Shown: positions 23,365-33,170 of the stretch, in pieces
How positions within the stretch are numbered: the stretch's first letter is position 1
Layout: every line of letters starts with the position of its first letter
Assembly: GCA_947247005.1 (NCBI GenBank)
Contig: OX365956.1
Span: 17,132,089-17,196,088 of the forward strand
DNA from: Spisula solida
Lineage: Eukaryota; Mollusca; Bivalvia; Venerida; Mactridae
Length of the DNA: 64,000 nucleotides
Direction: 5' to 3'
The notes under the pieces: model-generated
Database searches by the model: none
What the model was told of the DNA's origin: nothing
Seen by the model: the letters and a program-made list of their open reading frames with translations, nothing else
Program-made: the position numbers and the translations under genes

Positions 23365-25608
23365 CTACGTGTCATCCATTGCAGATTCCTGTGAAGTGCT
23401 TGATTGTGAACATGTTTCTGAAGTAGCACCTGCATCAGTGTTCATATTTTCAGTTTTATCATCATCGTCACTTCTTGCCGCTCCTGTTTTCTCATGTTTA
23501 CTTTTCTTTTTCTTCTTTTTCTTCTCATTTAAAGGCAATGGAGACAGTTCCGAGTCAGACAATGGTGTCGATATTGTAGGGAAGTCGTCTATGTCTGAAG
23601 TAACAAGTACATGTCGGAAAAATAATTTCAATATGTATGCACGAAACGCAATTTAAACTAAATGCACAAATATAAATATATGATTTAAAACAAAGTAATT
23701 GTATTTTAGTTTTAGGAATATATTAGGTAGCATTTCTGACAAATGCATAAGGGGGACTTAGTTTCAAAATTGCTGACAAAAATAACACATCATGCCCCGA
23801 ATTCCCCAAGCATCTCATTCTGAGTCGAGATTATTCTCAAATACTGTCATGTGTATTTGAGATAATTTCCATGGGAGGCCAGACTTAAAGTTGGAACCAC
23901 AAATAGATACATTGTTCTGAGTTTATTACAGTACAAAAATTGAGCACTAACTTAAGAATGATCTACAATTTATACTTTTGACTTGAGCAAAATATTAATT
24001 TGAGTTGAGATTTCTACTTAAGATGTTTCGGGAGATCGGGGCCTGGTATATAACCCTAAATATGGTTAACAAGCTGCATGAAGTTAACGAAATATTTGAA
24101 AATATAATATGAGCCAGTCTCCAGGAAAACCTGCTATAATGACATTATGTAATTACTATATGTAACAAGATTTTATATATATATATCTATTGATTCTATT
24201 TTAAGTAATTGATCTATATAGAACTATACCATAGCTTTAAATTTTCCTATGAATTATGTCAAAACACATACTTCGTTGCCATGGTGACCAATTTCAGAAA
24301 AGTACTCCGATTGAGAAAAACGAGGATTTAGTTGTTTAAAACAGAAGTAGCCTTTCACTGAATGCAAACAATTTCGATGTTGATATATATTTTGAAAAGT
24401 GAATTCTAACACGATCTGCGGATTAATCCATTAAACAAAGAGCAGACAAGAGCATGTTTTATTACCCCCATAAAACATACCTATCAAATTGGCTGTTACT
24501 ATTTACGCCCCGTACCACGTGACATATTTATGAATGAATGAACGTAAACTTTATCGTAAACATTTCCACAAGTCGCCAACAAGACGAGTTGCACGAGAAA
24601 CCAGTGTTACAGCTATGACGCATCTATTTTTAGAAACTCCAATATAGTCTCGAAACTAAGTTTCTGATTATCAATTCATTTATATTTTTCATTTCATGAA
24701 ATAGATACCCTATCTACTCGTGTAATTAAAATTGTTTCAATGTTTAAAATGTGTTATTTCCTTCAGAAAATAACGAAGGTCGTTTTCATTAACGAGGGAG
24801 GTAATTGTACCAGCTCATAAGCCACTCAATTTCAGTTTGGAATTATGTTAAATGTCAAATGGGTGAAAATGGAATGCGCACAGTTAAATAGTGCGGGATA
24901 TTATCGTGTTTAGAATCGAAATAAAAACTCTGTTCTTGTATTTTGTCGGTGAATAAAACACGGGCACTCGTTCGGATGCGGAAAATTAAATCACTCGTGC
25001 TACGCACTCGTGATTTAATTTTTCCTCATCCGAACTCCTGCCCATGTTTTATTCACCGACAAAATACGCGAACAGACTTTTATTTCTTAAATATAATTAT
25101 AGAATTTGGTACTAATTTGAACAGTTTATGTCAAGAATTGATTAAATGGTGTAATAATGAAAAACCTATTTGAGTTACGTCGAATAACGTTTGAATGACG
25201 TTGACAACGTCACACAAAAAGCTCAGAATAGGGACTCTACAAAAACAGCTGTAACTTCCTCAAAACTCAAGATATGAACATAATTCCTTTTGCGATTTGC
25301 TTATTTAACATTATCCTGTAATACTATGGCAAATCTTGAAGTCAATATTTTGTCAAAATAGCAGGTTTTCCTGGAGACTGGCTCATATATAAACCAAAGG
25401 GATTCAATATACCTCCACCAATCTCGCATCGATATTCATTTATATCTGGACGACGGTTTACGACCAAAGTAAGAGCTTTCGCGACAACTGATGGATCTGG
25501 TGGGAGCGGTTCATTCTTGTCACTGTCATCACCAACAGCCTGGTCTGTCTTTTGTCGTTTGGCCATGTTTATTGTTAATGGTGAAATACTATGTTCACCA
25601 ACAGTCAT
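23365..25608 (-). CDS. Two-exon gene for a small, charged, probably nuclear protein (141 aa)
   Basis: Coding exons are 25608-25413 and 23594-23365. The donor is GGAG|GTATAT and the acceptor is TTACTTCAG|ACATAGAC. The intron is phase 1 on both sides, so the frame is kept and the joined protein is 141 residues with a TAG stop. The first exon follows an acceptor (TTTATTTCAG|ATGACTG), so a 5' non-coding exon probably lies upstream; translation could start at MTVGEH or at MAKRQK 14 codons later (better Kozak context, aaacATGGcc). Features seen: a basic N-terminal KRQK, a conserved-looking core PPDPSVVAKALTLVVNRRPD (about residues 37-55), a Ser/Pro stretch, a run of seven lysines followed by SKHEK (likely nuclear localisation), and an acidic Ser/Thr-rich tail. 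I do not recognise the family. The 1.8-kb intron holds a MITE (23793-24043) and a 1.28-kb element (24108-25387). Confidence 0.75.
23793..24043. mobile_element. MITE (about 250 bp) in the intron
   Basis: The left end GCCCCGAATTCCCCAAGCAT and the right end, reverse-complemented GCCCCGATCTCCCGAAACAT, both continue into CT.A.TCTGAG or CTTAAGT-like text. The ending 'GCATCTTAAGT/ACATCTTAAGT' resembles the 15986-16247 MITE, so the two may be related. Target duplication is unclear. It is inside the intron of the minus-strand gene. Confidence 0.7.
24108..25387. mobile_element. 1.28-kb DNA element with 30-bp perfect TIRs, inside the intron
   Basis: The left end TATGAGCCAGTCTCCAGGAA (24108) and the inverse copy ending at 25387 are identical for about 30 bp, and both continue with AACCTGCTAT. 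The 5-bp duplication TATAA lies at 24103-24107 and 25388-25392. No transposase is visible, so it is non-autonomous. It contains a 170-bp palindrome (24918-25087). Its inner end lies only about 20 bp from the splice donor of the host gene (25413). Confidence 0.9.
24918..25087. repeat. About 170-bp palindrome nested in the 1.28-kb element
   Basis: The arms of about 80 bp run GAAATAAAAACTCTGTTC, TATTTTGTCGGTGAATAAAA, GTTCGGATG and AAATTAAATCAC to the centre CTCGTGCTACGCACTCG, then back in inverted order. The short open frame at 24943-25173 is a by-product of the palindrome. Confidence 0.9.
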
Positions 25609-25800
25609 CTGAAATAAACAAAAGGACGAATCTATTAATATTATAATAAAATTGATCAAAACATAGACCAATGTCAAACATGGTCGTACAGGAAAAAGGA
25701 TGTGTTTATTATTTTAAAATCAAATACAGGTTACATGCATGCACACACATGTATGCGTTGTCATATCTAAATGTCCGTGATCCACAAAGCATTACCAGTT

Positions 25801-26655
25801 GAAAGAATGATGCAATACCGTAACTTTGATTTGTCCCTGAACTTGTTATCTGCGGGGAAACCAATGACGCATTTGTCCTTGTGCACATTTTAATACATTA
25901 TTACGCCATGTCCTTTTGTATGAATAACACAAGTCAAAACTTGTGGAACATTCTTTTATTGTGGCATACGAAATCATTGCACGATTAGAGCATTTCATAA
26001 CCATGTCGTGGGTATTACATTTCCTTGACTACAATCTGATAAATTTACTCTATATATAAATAACACAAAAAGTCCCTTTATAAACCTGGTAGTTATATTA
26101 GGTCTAGTGGTAAACCTTCCTATGAGACATCGGTTATCTACATTATCAAGCAACAGGCTAAAGCATGTTTAAATGCAGAGGCTATGAACTGCTAAACCCA
26201 GTAAACAACCAATTAAATAACGGCACGTTTTATGAAAAAGATAGGAAACCAAACTGTCTATATGTGCAGATAAAAATGATATGACCTCAAAATAAAAATA
26301 GAACCTTCGAGACATGCGACCAACATTAGTCTAAAAAATTACAATAGGATGATGCAATACTGTAATTTTGAATTGTCCTTGAACTTTTTATCAGCAGGGA
26401 AACCGAGGACGCAGCTGTCCGTGTGTACAATTAAATACTTTACCACGTCATGACCTTGAATATGAATAACACAAGTCGAAAATACTTTATTGTGCCACAC
26501 AACATCATTGCAATATTAGAGCATTGCACAAACATGTCGTGGGTATAACATTTCCAAAACTACAATCTGATCAATTTACTTTATATATAAATACCACAAA
26601 AAGTCCCCTTATAAAACTGATAGTAAGATTAGGTCGAGTGGTAAAACTTCCTGTC
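25801..26655. repeat. Two tandem copies of a about 320-bp unit, period about 541
   Basis: 25801-26130 and 26342-26655 share 'gatgcaatac.gtaa.ttt', 'gaataacacaagtc', 'catgtcgtgggtat', 'actacaatctgat.aattta' and 'ataaat..cacaaaaagtcc'. They lie just 5' of the minus-strand gene; no coding frame is kept. Confidence 0.8.
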
Positions 26656-28003
26656 TGGATTTAGAGATAAAAACAAAATGACAACAACGAACTTTCGAGA
26701 ATTGCGACCAGTATTAGTCTAAAAGACAAAATGACAATAAAAAACATTCAAGTTACAGTGTGTAGCAAATCTTCTAGTTTTGAGCAGACATTAATGGCGG
26801 GGCATCGCTTAAAAAGGTTTGATAGTTACTGAAAGTTAGACTGTATTAGCGGAGTAAACTGTTTATCATCAATGAAATTACTAAAGCTAAGCCTACAACT
26901 AACAGTTGATTGTATTTTGATAAACACGACAAACATATTGACTGAAATACTGCAAACGAAAGTCAAAATTAAAGGCGTAAAATGCATGTACATTGATCTG
27001 AGAAATATCACTGTGTACTATTTAGACATAAACGTCAATAACAAATTCATTTTATCTCGAGATGAACTATGGTTCGAGGTATGTATGATATTGACAAATA
27101 CAAACCTATTCTCGTATAGTATTGTAAGCTGGTTACCCAACAAATAAATCAAAAGCGCACATATACAACAGTTTCCCATTCAATCGGTAGATCACATGAC
27201 ATGTGTCAATATTAATATGTACCCCTGAATTCAAAAGGAGAAGCATTCTAATACAACAACCAAACAACTAATATCAAGTTAACATTTTTGCGTTTTCTAC
27301 CGGATACACAGAACACAAGGTGTGGGTATTAATTCGTATTACGGTACCATTACTCAAATAGATGGACTAAAGCTTAACTATGTTCGTTGCAACCCATTTG
27401 AGCGAGGAGGTATGAATTAGTTAATTTAACATCCTTATATTAGTGTTTCGTATTTACCTCTAGATTTCGTGGGAAATTGATTAGTTACACTTACTGGTCT
27501 TATGATAAACAAACCTAGTATAAATTAACTAGCCCAACACTATGCTGTCTGTACATATTGCATCAAAACCTGCGGAGATCACATTTTGAGTTTTGGTGCA
27601 TAATTATGATTCTAGATTATACACTGCATTAGCAGTTCTCATATTAGAACCTTGCTTCGGATTAACTTTAACACCTGTATTGAAGTATAAAAATTCTGAA
27701 GTATTTTCCCATTATTAACTAGTTGGTATCATGGAACCATATTCTGTAACCCTCTATGCAAGATAGGTATCAACCCAAACTGGTTTAAGCAGGTGTTTTT
27801 CATTGTTCAGTAGAACAAATTGCATGTACACATTTGGATCACGGCCATTAAAAAATGACACACGTGGAAAAACCAATCTGGATAGAACATTCTACATTCT
27901 GAGATATTCCGGTGAGTCATGTGACCTACTACCTGACAATTAATGCAATTCTAATTTTTACTCGTCGTTATACAAGGCCACCAATTGTTATTCAATTTTT
28001 GAA
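26656..28003. other. Gene-free interval upstream of the small-protein array
   Basis: A 91-codon open frame at 26872-27147 shows no motif or promoter context and is probably chance. Nothing else recognisable. Confidence 0.4.
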
Positions 28004-28013
28004 TCACGTGATC
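28004..28013 (+). promoter_or_regulatory. E-box TCACGTGATC upstream of the first long array gene
   Basis: It lies 101 bp before the ATG at 28115. It shares the TCACGTGA core with the E-boxes upstream of 48157 and 56757. Recognition by MiT/TFE- or USF-type bHLH-zip factors is a known property of this core; use here is inferred. Confidence 0.45.
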
Positions 28014-28114
28014 TATGTCAGGAATATGTATGAATAAGAGTTCTAAATCAGATATGAAAAGAGCTATTACCTACGGAACATTAACATATTTTAACAAACT
28101 GTGTGATATTCACA

Positions 28115-28477
28115 ATGGCAGGAAACTTCTCTGATGTTAACTGGAATGACTGGCACGATGTGTTTCCTAACAGTAGTATAATGCTATCGGAAATACATTA
28201 TGATGAGGAATGTTGTTATCTTCTAAGTTCTGGCCATTTAGGAGTTCACAAAGCATTTATTTTGACCAGAAGGTGCAAATGTAATTGGTACCCAGACAAA
28301 TCTTATTTTCTGGAAGCCCGTTCAATTTCATTGTCCCAGTTCAGTGAAAATAGCGATGGTCTTGAATTACATATTGATCCCAAAGTAACATGTCGGTACG
28401 AAAACGGCCATTATGTTGGTGAGAGGAAAACATTGACAAGGAAATGTAATTGTCCTAGGGTCGTTGATGGAAGGTAA
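28115..28477 (+). CDS. Long-form two-half-domain Cys protein, member A1 (120 aa)
   Basis: Unrecognised family. The start at 28115 (cacaATGGc) aligns with the start of the other long members; an ATG four codons upstream is less likely. Half-domain 1 is C33 C34 -x19- C54-x-C56 and half-domain 2 is C93 -x17- C111-x-C113-P. Between them is the family core SISLSQF...DGLELHID (residues 70-88). The N-terminus has DVN and two Trp; there is no signal peptide or membrane segment, so a cytosolic protein is likely, and the Cys could bind metal or form disulphides under oxidation. The last codon AGG overlaps a donor (AG|GTAACT) and the stop TAA is in the intron. Splicing to 29620 would replace the stop with QNRSDP and a TAG. 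Confidence 0.75.
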   Translation: MAGNFSDVNWNDWHDVFPNSSIMLSEIHYDEECCYLLSSGHLGVHKAFILTRRCKCNWYPDKSYFLEARSISLSQFSENSDGLELHIDPKVTCRYENGHYVGERKTLTRKCNCPRVVDGR

Positions 28478-31208
28478 CTATAAATACATGCTACTTCATC
28501 TTTATTATTCAGGTCAGTCATTTGTTTACCTATCATTGCGTACAAAGGGATTGCAATGCTCTTTTAATATATATCACAAAATTATTATGTGGCTTCGTGA
28601 ATTCCAATGTATTGCAATGTTTGTATTTAAATGACAGGCCTAACGAATCGGACTGTACTAGCTCTATTATACACAAATATAGCAAACACCAGGAAACCAA
28701 ATACAGGTGCACATTCTCAAATGTGTCAATGTAAGTAAGTAAGGTTGTTGTTTTCATTGATTAATTGTAATTTCTGCACAATATCTAAGGCACATGGTAG
28801 GCAATCTGTAGCCATGTACTTAATAACAGGAGACTATTGTTTTATTCCATTACCTTAAACTGTAATTATTCTTGCGTATGTGTTATCAAGTCAAAACGAG
28901 AGGCGTTCAATATATAACGTCCATGTCATATGCATATTTATATGACAATATTTATAACAATTATGTGATAACTGTCTAAATTGCGTATGCTTCTTCTCTA
29001 TGTTTGTCTGGAAAATTACACAGCATTACGTCAACAATCAAGAAATGCATTGAACGAAATTACCAAACAACTGCATAACATACCACCAATTCAACTTAAC
29101 ACTTTGTATAATATTATATCAGCACATAAACATAATACAACCTGACAGAATGTGACTGTTACCAAAAATATAATACAATATCAGCTTTTTGCATAAGACA
29201 GACGAGACGTTTCATAAATAACACCTTCTCGACATATGACGAAGAAAAACATAGCTTATTTCATTGAGTAACATATCATATCTGTACCGAGACCTGAACC
29301 AGGATACTGGTATTCTATGCCACGATCTCACGAAGCATTTAAATATCATCTCATAAGGTCATATGTCTTTAAAATAACTCACAATTGGCATCACAAAACA
29401 GAAACGCTTACAATTATCCCAAGTTCAGCAGGCAGTGATTTTCTGCCTGAAATGCTTCGGCTGAACAGGACCACGCGAAAAACAAGTATTCCATCAATAT
29501 AAGTGGATTATTCAGATCGAAAAAGCTAGCATAATAAAAACGTTGGACATAAATCTACCGCACTAACATTTTATTAAATATTATATACATGTGTACATAT
29601 AATACAATTTACTTTACAGGCAGAACAGATCCGATCCATAGAGACTGCTTGTCTTGGAAAGAATTTGGACAATGGATTTGCATTCATCATTCAATGAAAA
29701 CAGCACGACTAGAAGCAAGGATGGAATTCAGTAATAACAAACTTTTGTAATTGAAACATGTGTAAATAACAAACATGAATACTTTTTTTTTGTGCGCAAA
29801 ATTATTCAATGGCACAAACAATCTAGATTTTACAAACATTCTGTACATTACATATTTGTTGAGAAAGGTTTTACGTAATTGCATATTAACTGTCTTACAT
29901 ATCGTGTCTGTATCGCAAATACTTGTAACTTGTATACATGTATTTGTTAAGTGATTAATCGATATACTTGTGTCTAATACATTATATGTATGGATTTGCT
30001 GTATTATGAAAATAAAACAACTTTACTACTTGAAACATTTGTTGAACTATGCTGCCTCAGTAGCTACTCAATAATGAGTAGCGTTCCTTTTTAGTATGTA
30101 ATGTGATAAAGGATTATAAGCATGCACATCCCACATTCATATCGAATATGTTACCCTAGACAAACGGCCAAACACGACCATAATCCATACATGTCAATAT
30201 GTTGGATGGAGATTATTCAAGGAAATTGGTTTGTCCTTTACGAAACCCTTGAGGTGTTATCCGGTGTCGATTGTTTAATGTCCTCGCCTATAGCAGCTAT
30301 GTAAAGTTTAATTTACATTTCAGTTATGTTAAGAGTGTTTAAACCATGCAAATTACATACGTCTGTTACAAATTTACGTTTGACCTGTTACACATAACAA
30401 ACAATGAGCATGTAATATTTTCCTGACAATATGTTCCATTGGGTTGCCTTCAAAAATGATTTGTAAATCATTTAAGCAAACTATTATACCAAGAAGGGTA
30501 TGAATGAATATATAACTATTTCAAATATATCACAATTACAAACAGATATCGTATCTTACTTGGGCAAAAGCCAATTTACCAAAAATGGAATGTCACACAA
30601 ACACCTATTTATATGTTAATCATTGGAAAACACACTTGAATAGAACGTTCTCGTAGTTTTCACACGGGTTATTTGACGTCCTAAATATAGTTTCCCTTGT
30701 GCAATACTGAACAATTCATATCAAGATCAAACATGTACGTTGACAATGATGAGATTAGTCAATAAATACTATGTCATTTGTGTCAACAGGGACGACATTT
30801 CCATTGATTTGGTTTGTTTAAGCAATTACATGCTTGCATTTGGCTATTCAAGAATACCAGGTTATTCACTAATCAATGCTTACACGAGGTCTAATATGAT
30901 TGCTACCAACATCATAACTGTATACTGAATTGGAATCATGAATTCATAATCAAGCAATGTTTTAAAACAAAAGTATGGTGAAGATCTTTCGTGAATACAG
31001 TTAGCGCTCAAATGTACAACGGCTTTCAATTCATACACCCCATAAATACTCACAATACATTCATGGTGTGCCTTGCCGTTGAAACCAATTGCTATTTATA
31101 GTACTTGGGAATTTTGTGTTCTCTATAGACGAAAATAATATGTAAATGAGTCTTAAATAATTATCTGGGCAGGTCGCCCATGGCCAAAATGGGCGGAGTC
31201 AACCATTG
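28478..31208. other. Spacer between A1 and A2, with a probable 3' exon of A1
   Basis: The only feature I support is an acceptor, TTTACTTTACAG|GCAGAAC (exon start 29620), in phase with the donor at 28473|28474. No gene is evident in the rest. Short open frames (30122-30304, 30740-30928 and others) show no family motif. Confidence 0.4.
29620..29641 (+). other. Putative C-terminal exon start of A1
   Basis: If intron 28474-29619 is removed, the frame reads R|QNRSDP and stops at TAG (29639-29641). The same arrangement, with the stop codon of the unspliced frame lying inside the donor, is seen at A2. Confidence 0.45.
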
Positions 31209-31214
31209 CACGTG
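31209..31214 (+). promoter_or_regulatory. E-box CACGTG upstream of A2
   Basis: TTGCACGTGGTT lies 118 bp before the ATG at 31333. It is a weaker match to the CACGTGACATG form of the short members. Confidence 0.35.
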
Positions 31215-31332
31215 GTTATCTAATGTAATACTAATACCAGTACAGTTTGGTTCAGGCTTTAGTACATGGTACACATAATACTTGAAGACAATTTAAGAAT
31301 ACATACAACTGCTGTACAACTTAACTTGAATT

Positions 31333-31704
31333 ATGGGATTGTTAGCTGATGCCAACACTTTGAACGTTTGGGATAAAGCATTTTTTGTGGCTCAACAAAA
31401 TAGTTCTGAAACACATCACGAAGACGACTGTTGTTACCACAGATGGACAGGTTGGCACATCATTGGAACTCCCTACAAGAATTTTGTTCTGATCAGGAAA
31501 TGTACATGCGGGGCTAAAACTGATAGACATAAACAACATGCCGGTTCGACTTCTATATCAGTACAACATTTCGAGAGGGACGGGCTTGAAATTCACATTG
31601 ATGAACATGAAAGATGTTGCTACCACCCAAAGCGTCTGCCAAATGGTACAATTAAACTAGAGAAAGTATGCTACTGTCCAAACACTAGAAATAAACTACG
31701 GTAA
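31333..31704 (+). CDS. Long-form two-half-domain Cys protein, member A2 (123 aa)
   Basis: Same family as A1 and A3. C33 C34 -x22- C57-x-C59-G is half-domain 1; C95 C96 -x16- C113-Y-C115-P is half-domain 2. The two halves resemble each other (CCYH...K.C.C in both), which points to an internal duplication. The linker has STSISVQHF..DGLEIHID (residues 72-90). The N-terminus is ADANTLNVW, with no signal peptide. The frame ends CTA CGG TAA, where CG|GTAATG is also a splice donor; joining to the acceptor TTTATTTCAG|GG at 32134 keeps the frame and adds ELQQQKYVNY before TGA (32165-32167). Which end is used cannot be told from sequence. Function unknown. Confidence 0.8.
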   Translation: MGLLADANTLNVWDKAFFVAQQNSSETHHEDDCCYHRWTGWHIIGTPYKNFVLIRKCTCGAKTDRHKQHAGSTSISVQHFERDGLEIHIDEHERCCYHPKRLPNGTIKLEKVCYCPNTRNKLR

Positions 31705-32084
31705 TGATATTATTTTTTGTTTGGATTGTCATTATGTGGATTAACCCAATGCAATGTTCAATATTTGATTTATAAGATAATGTTAACGCACCAGCTGTAT
31801 TGCATGTGGATCAGTGCTTATTAACATTACATATCATCACCTGACGACATCATTCGCCATTCTGGAACATAACAATTGCATATGTGGCCTACGTGATTGG
31901 TGATAACAGGCAATGAACACGAATCCACGTTAATACATTATCTAAGGTCCATCTCTGATTATAATTTTGATGTCGATGAGTAGATCGAATTGCAAGGTTT
32001 GCTTACTAGGTCCAACAATCGTAACATACATGTATTAGCTTTCAATGTTTTAATAACAATTCCGTAAGTAACATTAATGCTAGT

Positions 32085-33170
32085 ATAATAAAGTATTCAC
32101 AATTATATTTACTATGTTATTGCTTTATTTCAGGGAACTTCAACAGCAGAAATACGTTAATTATTGAGATACATTGTACTATAATTTAGAGCAACCCAGA
32201 ATGTGGTATTTAAGACATTAGATTATTTTAAAAATACATGAATTTATTGTATAAAAAATATTGAATTGAAATTATGTCTGCGACTTGTAAGGATTTGCAT
32301 GATGAACTAAAACGAATATATTTATTTTGTCCGGTATAAGTTATTAAAAACAGTATATAGTGGTTCAAATAATATTTCAATGTATAATTCATTGAATGAC
32401 CAGTGAAATATCAACAAAAGGAGAACTATAACAACGTGACAATTCCACCTTATACTTATCTAGACAAACAAGCGAATGTGTGAATGGCTTTATTAACGAA
32501 ACACAGTGGATCCAGCAGGAATATGAAGAAGAGACAGTACACAAACAAATTGATCACATTGTGAAACTGCTAAATCCTCCTATCATATATTGTCACATTT
32601 GTCTATGAACTTCTTGTTGTTTGAAATAAACTGTAAACTGTATATTCATGTAAAATACTTGGTTTGATCATTGGAAACAAGAAATTAAAAAGGGTCCGCC
32701 GCAGTTTCTTGTGAGAACTGATGTTCAAACTTAGTTCCAATTTTGACAATGTACAATATAAGAAACAGAAACATCTAAGAATTAATACAGGTCACCGTGC
32801 TTGTTTGGCAACGAATATGCAGATTTGGAGAAACTTGCTAGTATGTAACAATTTGACATACTAGAATAAGTTCAATACCGTATCATATCATCTAATTTAT
32901 TATACCATTATCAATCATAATTAGTATGTATTTCAAACGACTGATTCGTATGCTTACCAATGGATTCAAATACAAATATAATGCCATAAAGTACAAATAT
33001 TTGTTTTATTGTTATTTATCAATGTCTAGTTCTGAGTATATAATTCGATGCTATGTTGTTATACATGACGCACAATCGACGTCGAAAGTATACATTTTGA
33101 CAACCAAAAAGATGGTCTAATGACATAACCATTTTACCATATTGACAAAATTATAAAGAACATTATGCAT
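32085..33170. repeat. Duplicated 3' block, copy 1 (includes the A2 terminal exon)
   Basis: About 1.1 kb is collinear with 36388-37508. Shared landmarks are the acceptor and exon 'tgctttatttcagggaactt', 'gtgaatggcttta.taacg.a', 'cagtttcttgtg.gagctgatg'-like text and 'gacgtcgaaagtat'. It shows that the A2 gene and the gene at 35641 descend from one duplicated unit including their 3' exons. Confidence 0.85.

Noticed and set aside
24943..25173. 76-codon open frame
   Set aside because: Lies on the 170-bp palindrome inside the 1.28-kb transposon.
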